64,000 nt of DNA from Clostridiales bacterium (GCA_014799665.1 JAAVHP010000012.1:248001-312000), one strand, 5' to 3'. Positions 56,601 to 63,052 are shown, counted from the stretch's first letter. The notes: a model not told the origin generated them from the letters alone. Translations and numbers: made by a program.

Positions 56601-57624
56601 GGAGATGGCGAAGCTTCTCGAACGCCAGAACCAGTATCTGAGCGAGAACGTCAATACCAATATCAGCGACGAGCTCGAAAGCCTTAAAGCCGAAATCGCT
56701 TCGTCTGACGCGGTTGCCGAAGAGGTAGCCAAGTTGCGCGAAGTTATGGTCCAGTCGGGCAGTGCAGCGGATAACGACAGTATCCTTGCCGAACTTGCCG
56801 ACCTTCGCGAAGAACTCAGCCGCGAAAAACCGAGCAAGGAGAACGCGTTGATACTCGACGCTATATCCAGGCTCCGCGACGAGATAACCGTGCTTGCGGA
56901 ACGCGAGGAAGCGCGCGACATCAGTTCGGATGCGGGCTTATCGGATAGCCTTTCCGATCTAAAAGAGCAACTTAACGAGATAGCGGGCATAGTCGAGCCT
57001 GCGGCAGCAAAACCTGCGGCACCTAAGCCCGCAGCGGCAAAATCCGCCGCTAAGCGCGGAAGAAAGCCCGGCTCGGGCAGTGGCGCTAAGTCGGGTGCGA
57101 AAAAGTCGTCCGCAAGCGGCGCTAAGAAATCGACTTCGAGCAAGCCCCGCGCCAAAAAGCCGACGGTAGTCGAGCAACCGCCCGTAGTAGACGAGTTCGA
57201 TGACGTGAACGATACGGCGGTCGCGCACAGCGACGTTATCACCGAGCAGATCCTGACGCCCGCGTCGCGCTACGAGACTGACTTCGACGCGATAATCGAC
57301 GAACAGGCGAGCAAGCTTGGCGGCGACGGCGAGTACGGGCTCGATCCCACAATGACGACTACCGACGCCATGGATATGGCGGATAAGCTCGCTAAGCAGG
57401 TCGCTAACAAGCTTATAATGGAACAGCTTGTCGAACAGCTCGGCGACGGCGGCGTAAGCGAGGACCGCGTTGACGAGATTTTGCGCGATATCTTGCCGCA
57501 AGAGTTCACTACGATCGCTGAAACCGAAGCGTCCGATAAGGTGCGTAGACTCGCTAACCAGCTCGTTCTCGATAAGCTCAGAAGCCGCTTGAACGGCAAG
57601 AAGCCCGGTCGCGACGATGACTAG
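50692..57624 (+). CDS. Giant cytoplasmic coiled-coil protein with acidic head and AT-hook-like tail
   Basis: The frame opens at 50677, but GAGGAA at 50681-50686 selects the ATG at 50692 (MDSQDKTTFSLDDEE), giving 2310 aa. There is no signal peptide or membrane segment. Residues about 12-75 are almost only Asp, Glu and Tyr (EEYDDYDDEEYDD units). A Gln/Pro stretch follows, then about 2000 residues of helical repeat whose recurring motif is ILDEIxxLRDEL, seen at least 20 times. Residues 744-787 contain four exact hendecads (AKNDIINETQA). Near 2110-2155 is an Ala/Lys/Pro/Ser segment with KRGRKPG, similar to an AT-hook in a histone-H1-like context, then a helical C-terminal domain. It is third in the giant-gene operon and followed by a terminator. 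A cytoskeletal scaffold that may touch the nucleoid is inferred. Confidence 0.85.
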   Translation: MDSQDKTTFSLDDEEIVEEEFTERDEEYDDGEEEYDDYDDEEYDDEDYDDEEYDDDYAEEDYDDGYNDDYYDDRLNKVLDEIAELKRGMAPAVQQQPQIQQQPIFQPPQYIYQPSAPPAGSEVVMYNEISRLRDELAKNTTSLEMQKELTRMKEDMARDQKIAEAEHKAEIQRLQSRIDDLLKNAESPQGELTAGSQEQQGRLEGGQSNSIDVEKLLSINEAVLRATRDSDARLQGEIGSIKKQLEELPSLKELNGAVSAVKKAASNMDGASQDVLNKISSDIAALKASLEDKNAPASPVVSGSGSVDTAELLRQLYEIKLSLGSASEQMTANTKALSELANEYKKVNNAVRSQGVMFKDKLTTVFNYAKKLTDSNIPDAVDLLGATASLASELASQPLTRSVFSDVTSFCSERGITSITPAVRDSAERFFSASDKIAVAPVDKYGDYLPDIVAAVNTLEGNTRQQANAAIVEKITKILIGDGESKPEDSKDELNELIDELTGLTVSDLNVLPDIDTPVYTEEQSEEAVESIFDKLEEIKEAVLNCIASPEAEAGAEAEVEQPAEEQQAVEEQTEVVEEAVAQPSEVLAAIEELRAQLASVTETPDMSEALEELRNSYLDISNKLVDISEKIQEPITVDAPIMSDDDKQQTIDDLAYIKNKLDEYDELFTQIGELRTDIIGLTGSAAVHEVNEGDGDKISGLLGELNTQFDKLYEDLSNAIIETETNIISRLGDGLTAETVENAKNDIISETQAAKNDIINEAQAAKTDIINETQAVKNDILVETQAIKDNLLTISDMVYALPIVDTLDSVKAEILADTQAIKELVIAQTPADSYAMAEAIEQLRADVAYMREQAENNASGQTGETEQNANESVLAYLDDISARIDAIVEDAGIIKENVQPLADSMASVSSNVTAVYDSVLNVSEGVNGLTDSMAQVTESMALVNDSLANNTDTVTALGDNIAAINDNVAAINDNVASARDAATATLDALTPITEQLNAILDRLDGAGEGAATEDSVSYTEETAEPAESGAELTEIKEGINTILDTLPLIPQADDLITARDNTYSILDQIALLPQAEDVTYTRDTVAAILDAVNALAENLEAVKNGQGAESAAADEDVTALTEATAADVAYIKQILDEQAEKESDADTLAALVSDVEQVLAKIEDYENLAALNKQEIIDTVSGIREEIHISTLDENMSAAGVDSETRDALLSEISEIRERLGAIESNAQSTNDVNVAALDGLADQLAALQASIDDMLAMTAPADEEGMEEAEGEQAASQSSDLQAVLDELALIRDRLEAQAEYDTVEEILSLRDDVKAARIVDQDEVSSELEAIKNELAAISSGNILDEIRALREDIINLPMGEAGSAPTDGEINLVLNEIVSLRDEVFAFKDEVLGAASNGEEIPQDGEEAEGEIAVDGNDDFNVILDELTALRADQTALSGNVDELKDLISRRTTIGAAEGEEGEGGASAELDVVLDEIINLKNDISRIEELVGEDRLSAVAEQVEEIRALLEERGGAATEATEDGEAYAYAEQDGGAIDLTPIMEQFDNINAALDELRLNRETPIGDEDATVGAMTLTERFDELHNEIYDIKLAIDDIADSAIASREEAQAQEPTFTGDADMDALRAEIEALRAENEQLRSESYEGLRAELTELKDAVRDMALSSAPTTDENGDTSYAALIDEIRALRDEVAMTKTYGQAPTLEETVQAIREALASEQAEAVPQSGLAEELGEIRDEIAQLRSLTTVSAENGGVAEVAAIRDEIAELREMLASTDNLAGVSEDLATIKTDVQALKEEPDLGVMSEILALRDEFQALREQIEEVKHVAEKTDKSSDEQLLVEVQSLRDQLFAISMANINDPNSGESNYESYNNIILDELGSLRDHVTAVGSSSDLDAITEQFNDLKATIEANAEAVDTINDRIDALGDRVTELDSAGASSRILEELDSIRTDMANQRDADMTSLNFMSEMAKLLERQNQYLSENVNTNISDELESLKAEIASSDAVAEEVAKLREVMVQSGSAADNDSILAELADLREELSREKPSKENALILDAISRLRDEITVLAEREEARDISSDAGLSDSLSDLKEQLNEIAGIVEPAAAKPAAPKPAAAKSAAKRGRKPGSGSGAKSGAKKSSASGAKKSTSSKPRAKKPTVVEQPPVVDEFDDVNDTAVAHSDVITEQILTPASRYETDFDAIIDEQASKLGGDGEYGLDPTMTTTDAMDMADKLAKQVANKLIMEQLVEQLGDGGVSEDRVDEILRDILPQEFTTIAETEASDKVRRLANQLVLDKLRSRLNGKKPGRDDD
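52921..53052 (+). repeat. 33-bp tandem repeat in the giant coiled-coil gene
   Basis: Four units of 33 bases encode AKNDIISETQA, AKNDIINEAQA, AKTDIINETQA and VKNDILVETQA. The 11-residue period is the same as in the upstream membrane protein, although the sequence differs. Confidence 0.85.
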
Positions 57625-57636
57625 TAGTTGTGTTTC

Positions 57637-57677
57637 CTTACTTCTTTTGAAAAAGAAGTAAGCAAGAAAACTTTAAG
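57637..57677 (+). repeat. Dispersed AAGTTTTCTTG-palindrome repeat, copy 2
   Basis: The palindrome CTTACTTCTTTT/AAAAGAAGTAAG (57637-57648, 57651-57662) is followed by the arm GCAAGAAAACTTTAAG. The arm is on the right, the opposite orientation to copies at 37415 and 59406. Confidence 0.75.
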
Positions 57678-57683
57678 TTTTAG

Positions 57684-57716
57684 AATGCGTGGTAGAAATA
57701 CCGCGCATTTCTTTTT
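57684..57716 (+). terminator. Intrinsic terminator of the giant-protein operon
   Basis: AATGCGTGGTA (57684-57694) pairs with TACCGCGCATT (57699-57709) over a GAAA tetraloop and is followed by TCTTTTT. Confidence 0.85.
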
Positions 57717-57740
57717 GTGTGGAAAAGTAAAACAAACAAC

Positions 57741-57793
57741 AGCCTTCCCCAAATGGGGAAGGTGGCGGCGAGGAACGAGCCGACGGATGAGGG
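57741..57793 (+). repeat. CCTTCCCC/GGGGAAGG repeat, copy 2
   Basis: The palindrome core CCTTCCCCAAATGGGGAAGG is followed by an imperfect second hairpin and CGGATGAGGG, the same order as at 17004. Confidence 0.75.
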
Positions 57794-57817
57794 CTCTGCT
57801 AAATTTTGTCGTTATCA

Positions 57818-57861
57818 GCCTTCCCCTCAGGGGGAAGGTGTCACGAAGTGACGTCGGTGAA
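57818..57861 (+). repeat. CCTTCCCC/GGGGAAGG repeat, copy 3
   Basis: CCTTCCCCTCAGGGGGAAGG is followed by the hairpin GTCACGAAGTGAC. It lies in direct orientation 25 bases after copy 2. Confidence 0.75.
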
Positions 57862-57939
57862 CAATTGTAACCTTATAATTAACACGCTTGTCGATACGCT
57901 GTCATATACTAAAAAAGATTGTATAGGATGGAAAAGCGT

Positions 57940-59196
57940 ATGCAAAAACTTGTTATCGACGGCGGAAAGCAATTAAGCGGCGAGGTGACCGTGCAGACCG
58001 CAAAGAACGCGGCGCTGCCCATAATCGCGGCGTGTATTCTCACTGAGGACACCGTTACTATAAAGAACTGTCCGCATTTGCGCGACATCGACGCCATGCT
58101 CGACATTATGCGGCATTTGGGCTGTTTTGCCGAGTTCTACGGCGACGATTTGACCGTGTGTTGTAAAGATATCGCGCTAAACGTCATAAATTCGGATCTA
58201 ACGGGCAAATTGCGCTCGTCGATATTCATACTGGGCTCGATTCTTTCGCGGTGCAGACGCGCGTATATAAGCCATCCGGGCGGGTGCGAGATAGGACTTA
58301 GACCTATAGATTTACATATTGCGGGACTGAAAGGTTTGTCGGTCGATATTATCGACGATTGCGGAGTTATATGCTGTGACGGCTCGCAAATGTCGAGCGC
58401 GGTCATCAATCTCGACTTCGCGTCGGTGGGCGCGACCGAAAACCTAATGATGGCGGGCGCACTTTTGGACGGCGAAACGGTTATCGTCAATGCCGCGCGC
58501 GAGCCGGAGATCGTCGACCTTGCCAACTTTATAAACGCTATGGGCGGACAGGTGAGCGGCGCGGGCGGCTCGGTCATTAAGATAGAAGGCGTAAAAAAGC
58601 TTCACGGCTGTACCTACCGCCCCATGCCCGATCGTATTTGCGCCGGCACGGTGCTTGCCGCCGTCGGCGCGACGGGTGGGAACGTGATAGTGAATAATAT
58701 AGTGCCCGAACATATTTTGGGAATAACCGAGCGGTTAAAGAAAACGGGCGCAAGGCTCAATTTCCGCGGCGGCTCGGTGCGCATTACCTCAGACGGCAGA
58801 CCCAAGCCCATACATAAACTCGAAACCAACGTATATCCCGCGTTCCCGACCGATATGCAGCCGCAGTTTTGCGCCATGCTGTTAAAGTCGAGCGGCAGCT
58901 CGGTAATAGTCGAAAATCTATTCGAAAATCGGTTCGGCTATACCAACGAGCTGCTTAAAATGGGCGCGAGCATAACCGTAAAGGACAGAATAGCCGTGAT
59001 AAACGGCGTAAAAGAATTGCACGGCGCAGTGCTTAAAGCGTGCGATCTTCGCGGCGGCGCAGCGCTCGTCATTGCCGCGCTCATGGCGGACGGCAGATCT
59101 GTCGTCCACGGAGTAGAGCATATAGACAGGGGATACGAAAGTATTGAAACGACCTTCTCCGCACTCGGCGCGGATATTAAGCGAAGAATAGAATAG
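57940..59196 (+). CDS. murA: UDP-N-acetylglucosamine 1-carboxyvinyltransferase MurA
   Basis: The frame opens with a TTG at 57919, but family alignment (MQKLVIDGGKQLSGEV) and AGGATGG at 57925-57931 support the ATG at 57940, giving 418 aa. MurA transfers enolpyruvate from PEP to UDP-GlcNAc, the first committed step of peptidoglycan synthesis. The catalytic loop is HPGGCEIGLRP with Cys116, the residue attacked by fosfomycin. Other motifs are KNAALPIIAA, RPMPDRI and FPTDMQPQ. It lies between the giant-gene operon and ftsQ and is bracketed by two inverted copies of a dispersed repeat. Confidence 0.96.
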   Translation: MQKLVIDGGKQLSGEVTVQTAKNAALPIIAACILTEDTVTIKNCPHLRDIDAMLDIMRHLGCFAEFYGDDLTVCCKDIALNVINSDLTGKLRSSIFILGSILSRCRRAYISHPGGCEIGLRPIDLHIAGLKGLSVDIIDDCGVICCDGSQMSSAVINLDFASVGATENLMMAGALLDGETVIVNAAREPEIVDLANFINAMGGQVSGAGGSVIKIEGVKKLHGCTYRPMPDRICAGTVLAAVGATGGNVIVNNIVPEHILGITERLKKTGARLNFRGGSVRITSDGRPKPIHKLETNVYPAFPTDMQPQFCAMLLKSSGSSVIVENLFENRFGYTNELLKMGASITVKDRIAVINGVKELHGAVLKACDLRGGAALVIAALMADGRSVVHGVEHIDRGYESIETTFSALGADIKRRIE

Positions 59197-59225
59197 TAGT
59201 TAGATAATAATTATTAATATATTTT

Positions 59226-59271
59226 GAAATGCATCATAAAGTTTTGTGCAAACTTTGAGGTGCATTTCATT
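59226..59271 (+). terminator. Probable terminator of murA
   Basis: GAAATGCA (59226-59233) pairs with TGCATTTC (59261-59268), with AAAGTTT/AAACTTT stacked inside. The T-tract is weak (ATTTATT), so termination may be partial. Confidence 0.55.
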
Positions 59272-59291
59272 TATTGTATGTTCTTTTTAAT

Positions 59292-59318
59292 GAGATTCTT
59301 CGCTTACGCTCAGAAAAA
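59292..59318. repeat. Degenerate GATTCTTCGC-type dispersed repeat
   Basis: GAGATTCTTCGCTTACGCTC resembles the widespread intergenic element GATTCTTCGCT-GCTCAGAATGAC known from many bacterial genomes (from memory). Only one partial copy is visible here. Confidence 0.45.
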
Positions 59319-59405
59319 CGGGTAGAATGGCGTTAAGTTATTTATAATGTAATGAAATTACTCGGGTGTAAAGTAAAACATACCACTCAATTCCACACCC
59401 GACAC

Positions 59406-59442
59406 TAAAAGTTTCTTGCTTACTTCTTTTCAAAGAAGTAAG
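59406..59442 (+). repeat. Dispersed AAGTTTTCTTG-palindrome repeat, copy 3
   Basis: The arm TAAAAGTTTCTTG is followed by CTTACTTCTTT/AAAGAAGTAAG (59419-59429, 59432-59442). It is inverted relative to the copy at 57637, so the pair brackets murA. Confidence 0.75.
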
Positions 59443-59450
59443 GGAAACAC

Positions 59451-59479
59451 TTGATTTTTATATTTGCGTTTGATATAAT
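59451..59479 (+). promoter_or_regulatory. ftsQ promoter, leaderless or with a two-base leader
   Basis: TTGATT (59451-59456) and TATAAT (59474-59479) have 17-base spacing. Transcription would start near 59486, just before the ATG at 59488 and after the alternative ATG at 59482. Confidence 0.7.
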
Positions 59480-59487
59480 TTATGTGT

Positions 59488-60348
59488 ATGCGTAATAAGA
59501 GGCTTATCGTATTATTATCGGTGGTGCTGGCGCTTATCGTCATTATCGTGGCGACGGGAGCTACTTTTCTTGTGCGCAACGTGGAAGCTTATAATTATTA
59601 CGGGTATACCGACGGCGGGCTGGATTACGACAGCTACGTGATCGAAGCCGCGGATATCAAGCGTAACAGTTCTATTTTCTTCGTAGACGAGGAAGAAGTC
59701 AAAAACAAGGTAGAGCGCGCGTTCCCTAACGTCGGGGTGATCAACGTGGAGCGCAAGTTCCCCGACCGAGTGTCCGTAAACTACGTGGTGTACGAACGAA
59801 TGTTCCAGTACGAGAACGACGGGCGGTATTACCGTTGCTATTCGTCCTGCCGCATAGGCGAGAGCAGCGCGGAAGCCGCGGGCGACGTTTTCAATGTTAA
59901 GACGAACAACCCGACGGCGACGGCGGTCGGCGCGTATTTCCAGTCCGCGGGCAGCTACGACCGCAAGATAATCGAGACGTACATATCGGTCATGCGCAAC
60001 AAGGGGCTTATCGACAGGCAGATTTCGAGTCACGTTCGGTTTATCGATCTTACGCGCGAGGGGTACGTTTATATCCGTATGAGCTCAGGCTGTTCGATCG
60101 AGATACACGGTAGTGTGGATGATTTTGCGAAGTTCCTCGAACGCGGGTTCGATATTTTCGCCGACACGAAGGCCGAGATAAACAAGATTTCGGGGCTTAT
60201 ACGCGTTTGGGAATACAAGGGCGGCGACGGCGATATGCGGAGCTCGTACACGGCGGTCGGCGCGGAGATAGGCAAGCGCGAGGACGGGAGTATCAAATAC
60301 TATTCCGACGAGCTTTACTACTTAGAGAACTACGGCGAGAATGCCTAA
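59488..60348 (+). CDS. ftsQ: FtsQ/DivIB-type division protein
   Basis: The open frame includes an ATG at 59482, but the predicted transcript starts after it, so the ATG at 59488 (MRNKRLIVLLSVVLA) is chosen, giving 286 aa. A short cytoplasmic N-terminus and one membrane segment (about 5-27) precede a POTRA domain (IKRNSSIFFVDEEEV, FPNVGVINVERKFPDRVSV). The DivIB/FtsQ beta domain follows. It acts on the outer face of the membrane, linking FtsL and the septal synthase. Its place before ftsA and ftsZ is the canonical one. Sequence level is typical for this fast-evolving family. Confidence 0.88.
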   Translation: MRNKRLIVLLSVVLALIVIIVATGATFLVRNVEAYNYYGYTDGGLDYDSYVIEAADIKRNSSIFFVDEEEVKNKVERAFPNVGVINVERKFPDRVSVNYVVYERMFQYENDGRYYRCYSSCRIGESSAEAAGDVFNVKTNNPTATAVGAYFQSAGSYDRKIIETYISVMRNKGLIDRQISSHVRFIDLTREGYVYIRMSSGCSIEIHGSVDDFAKFLERGFDIFADTKAEINKISGLIRVWEYKGGDGDMRSSYTAVGAEIGKREDGSIKYYSDELYYLENYGENA

Positions 60349-60377
60349 AACTGTTTTCGGTATGTTTTACCGAGAAC

Positions 60378-60406
60378 TTGACAAACGTTTGCACGTGGTG
60401 TACAAT
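60378..60406 (+). promoter_or_regulatory. Promoter of ftsA-ftsZ
   Basis: TTGACA (60378-60383) and TACAAT (60401-60406) have 17-base spacing. Transcription from about 60413 leaves a short leader with AGAGGT (60425-60430) before the TTG start. Confidence 0.75.
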
Positions 60407-60435
60407 AGACATTGGTAGGTCAATAGAGGTTTGAA

Positions 60436-61632
60436 TTGAAACAGAGCGTTGCGATATTGGATTTCGGCACGAGCAAGATAACTGTCTTGATCGGTAGTCG
60501 CGGGATAAACAACTCGATCTGCATCGACGGAATCGGGGTGTGTGAGTATGCCGGTTTTTCGGGCGGGGTGTGGCTCGATCCCGAGCGGTTGCAGAGCGCG
60601 ATCGTGTCGGCGATTTCGAGCGCGGAAAACAGCGCGCGCGTTACGGTGGACAAGCTGTACGTGGGCGTGCCCAACGATTTCTCGACCTGCGTAGTGAACG
60701 ACGTATCCATTTCGCTCAACCGCCGCAGGCGCGTGACCGAGCAGGACGTAGAGGTTCTTCTCGACAGCGGTAACAAGTACAAAGCCGATCTCGATTGGTC
60801 GGTCATTAATATTCAAGCGGTGCATTTCTCGCTTGACGACGAGCACAAGCTCGTTGCGCCCGTAGGGCTCATGTCGACGCGGCTTTCGGGCAGTATTTCA
60901 TATATGCTCGCCAAGCGCGAGTTTATCGATATCGTGACGACGGCGGTGAACAGCGCGGACGTGCCCGAGGTAGAATACGTATCGGCGTCGCTCGCCGAGA
61001 TATTGTTCCTGTTCGACGATTACACGCGCGATAAGTGCGTTATGCTCGCCGATATCGGCGCTTTGGGCACTGCGCTCACGATCGGGCGCGGCGACGGACT
61101 GTGCCGGCAGTATTACTTTTCGTGGGGCGGCGCGCGCATAACGGCGGCGCTTGCCGAATTGTTCGACATTTCCATGCGCGAGGCGGAGCGGCTCAAACAC
61201 AAAGTGGTGCTCTCGCTCGAACCCGACTACGTTCCGCCCGAGAACGATCCGTCGGTGATCATGCAAACGACATATAACGTTGAGATCGATAACGAGGTGC
61301 ATTCTTACGGCGTGACCGACGTTAATAACGCGGTGAGGCTTGAAATAGAGCGGCTCGCAAGGTATATCGAAAAAGCGCTCAAAGGCTGTGATTACGAATA
61401 TCCGGAGTTCGTTCCGCTCTCGATAACGGGCGGCGGGCTCAATTATATACGCGGGGCAAGCGAGTATTTGTCGGAATGCCTGCACCGCGAAGTCGTGGCG
61501 GTCAAGCCGCAATTACCCACGCTTACGCGCCCGCAGCTGTCTGCGCCGCTCGGGCTTATGGATATGGTTTTGTCCAATACAGATACGAGCATTAGCATGA
61601 TCGGCAAGATCAAGCGTTGGTTTAAGAGATAG
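60436..61632 (+). CDS. ftsA: FtsA-like actin-fold division protein
   Basis: The 398-aa protein has the actin-fold phosphate loop LDFGTSKITVLIG, the SHS2-like insertion region with VPVGLM-type spacing, MLADIGALGTALTIG and ITGGGLNYIRG. The C-terminus ends with an amphipathic basic helix (MIGKIKRWFKR), the usual membrane tether of FtsA that docks FtsZ filaments. TTG is the start, five bases after AGAGGT. The family is divergent, and the second phosphate loop is ADIGALGT rather than the usual DIGGGTT. It is followed by ftsZ after 25 bases, so the order and role are clear. Confidence 0.88.
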   Translation: MKQSVAILDFGTSKITVLIGSRGINNSICIDGIGVCEYAGFSGGVWLDPERLQSAIVSAISSAENSARVTVDKLYVGVPNDFSTCVVNDVSISLNRRRRVTEQDVEVLLDSGNKYKADLDWSVINIQAVHFSLDDEHKLVAPVGLMSTRLSGSISYMLAKREFIDIVTTAVNSADVPEVEYVSASLAEILFLFDDYTRDKCVMLADIGALGTALTIGRGDGLCRQYYFSWGGARITAALAELFDISMREAERLKHKVVLSLEPDYVPPENDPSVIMQTTYNVEIDNEVHSYGVTDVNNAVRLEIERLARYIEKALKGCDYEYPEFVPLSITGGGLNYIRGASEYLSECLHREVVAVKPQLPTLTRPQLSAPLGLMDMVLSNTDTSISMIGKIKRWFKR

Positions 61633-61657
61633 GTTCCAGGAAAGGAGATAGGTAGAT

Positions 61658-63004
61658 ATGGCTACTTTTGAAAGCATACGAAACAGCAACGGCATGAACG
61701 CGGAAGAGCAGTCGACTTCGCCCGTTAAGATCGTTATAGTCGGCGTGGGCGGCGGCGGCAGTAACGCCGTCGATAATATGATCGAAGCGCACGTCAATGT
61801 CGATCAGTTCATGGCAATCAATACCGACCGTCAGGCGTTGCGTATCAGTAAAGCGAAAAAGCGCGTTCAGATCGGCTCGAACATAACCAAGGGCTACGGC
61901 GCGGGCGCTAACCCCGAAAAGGGCAGGCTTGCCGCCGAGGAATGCCGCGAAACGCTCAAAGGGCTTATCAACGACATGGATCTCGTGTTCATTACCGCAG
62001 GCATGGGCGGCGGTACGGGCACGGGCGCCGCGCCTATCGTTGCCGAGATCGCGCACAGCCTTGGCAAGCTCACGATTGCGTTCGTTACTACGCCGTTCAA
62101 GTTCGAGGGCGAGATTCGTATGCGCAATGCGCAAATGGGTATTGCCAAGCTCCGCGAGCACGTTGATTCGATCATCATTGTGCCTAACGAGAAGCTTGCG
62201 ACCTTTGCCAAGGACATGACCACGCAGGAAGCGTTCAAGTACGCCGACGATATTCTTCGTCAGGGCGTGCAGGCGCTTACCGATCTTATAGCCAACCCCG
62301 GACGTATCAACGTCGACTTTGCCGATATCCGCACCGTGCTTGAACAGGGCGGCGATTCCATTATGGGCATTGGGCGTGCGAGCGGTCAGAACCGTGCCGT
62401 CGACGCCGTCAAGAAAGCCGTCAATAACGCCGTGCTCGATACCTCTATCGAGGGCGCGACCCGCGCTATCGTCAACGTTGAGGGCAGGGAGATCAAGATG
62501 GACGAGGTGTCGCAGGCGGTCGAGCTCGTTCGCGATATCTGCGCGCCCGACGCGAATATCATATTCGGGCACGCGATTGTTCCCGCGCTCAAAGACGAGA
62601 TACAGGTCACTATCGTTGCTACCGGGTTCAAGAAGGGCGGACCTTCCGCGCCTGCGCAGCGCACTCAGCAGCAGCCGCTTATCCAGCCGCAAAACCGTGG
62701 CGGATATCCCGTACAACAGAATCCGTACGGCAATCAGGGCGGATACCCGAACAACGGCGGTTACCAGAACGGTGGATACCAAAATAACGGCGGTTATCCC
62801 ATTGGTAATAACGGCTATCCTCAACAGCAACAGCAACCGCAGCAGCCGCAGGGCGTACCGCAGCAACAGACATTCTTTAACTATCCGCCGCAGGGCACGC
62901 CGCAGCCGCAACATCCGCCGCGCCGTAACGACGGGAACGGCTACGTCGGGCTTGACGACGACAGCGATACTTCGTGGCTGAGCAAGCTTAATAAACGTAA
63001 GTAA
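61658..63004 (+). CDS. ftsZ: Cell division protein FtsZ with Q/N/G/Y-rich linker
   Basis: The 448-aa tubulin homologue has the N-terminal GVGGGGSNAVDNM, the GTP signature GGGTGTGAAP near residues 117-126 and the T7 loop region GRINVDFADI. It polymerises into the Z ring. The GTPase and C-terminal domains end near residue 325. The following linker of about 100 residues is unusually rich in Gln, Gly, Asn, Tyr and Pro (NGGYQNGGYQNNGGYPIGN, then a Gln run), resembling prion-like domains. The final peptide DTSWLSKLNKRK replaces the usual FtsA-binding tail and is basic at its end. AGGAG lies upstream of the ATG. Confidence 0.97.
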   Translation: MATFESIRNSNGMNAEEQSTSPVKIVIVGVGGGGSNAVDNMIEAHVNVDQFMAINTDRQALRISKAKKRVQIGSNITKGYGAGANPEKGRLAAEECRETLKGLINDMDLVFITAGMGGGTGTGAAPIVAEIAHSLGKLTIAFVTTPFKFEGEIRMRNAQMGIAKLREHVDSIIIVPNEKLATFAKDMTTQEAFKYADDILRQGVQALTDLIANPGRINVDFADIRTVLEQGGDSIMGIGRASGQNRAVDAVKKAVNNAVLDTSIEGATRAIVNVEGREIKMDEVSQAVELVRDICAPDANIIFGHAIVPALKDEIQVTIVATGFKKGGPSAPAQRTQQQPLIQPQNRGGYPVQQNPYGNQGGYPNNGGYQNGGYQNNGGYPIGNNGYPQQQQQPQQPQGVPQQQTFFNYPPQGTPQPQHPPRRNDGNGYVGLDDDSDTSWLSKLNKRK

Positions 63005-63009
63005 TTTTT

Positions 63010-63052
63010 CTTCCTTTTTTGTGAACAAAAAGGAAGCGAAAAAAACTTTAAG
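63010..63052 (+). repeat. Dispersed AAGTTTTCTTG-palindrome repeat, copy 4
   Basis: CTTCCTTTTT/AAAAAGGAAG (63010-63019, 63027-63036) is followed by the arm GCGAAAAAAACTTTAAG, right-handed as at 57637. Confidence 0.65.

Larger units (their letters stand above)
57625..57939. other. Intergenic region rich in repeats and a terminator
   Basis: No gene is seen in these 315 bases. They hold a family-A repeat (57637-57677), a strong terminator (57684-57716), and two copies of the CCTTCCCC/GGGGAAGG repeat (57741-57793 and 57818-57861). A TATAAT at 57874-57879 lacks a good -35 partner; the murA promoter is otherwise unclear. Confidence 0.7.
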
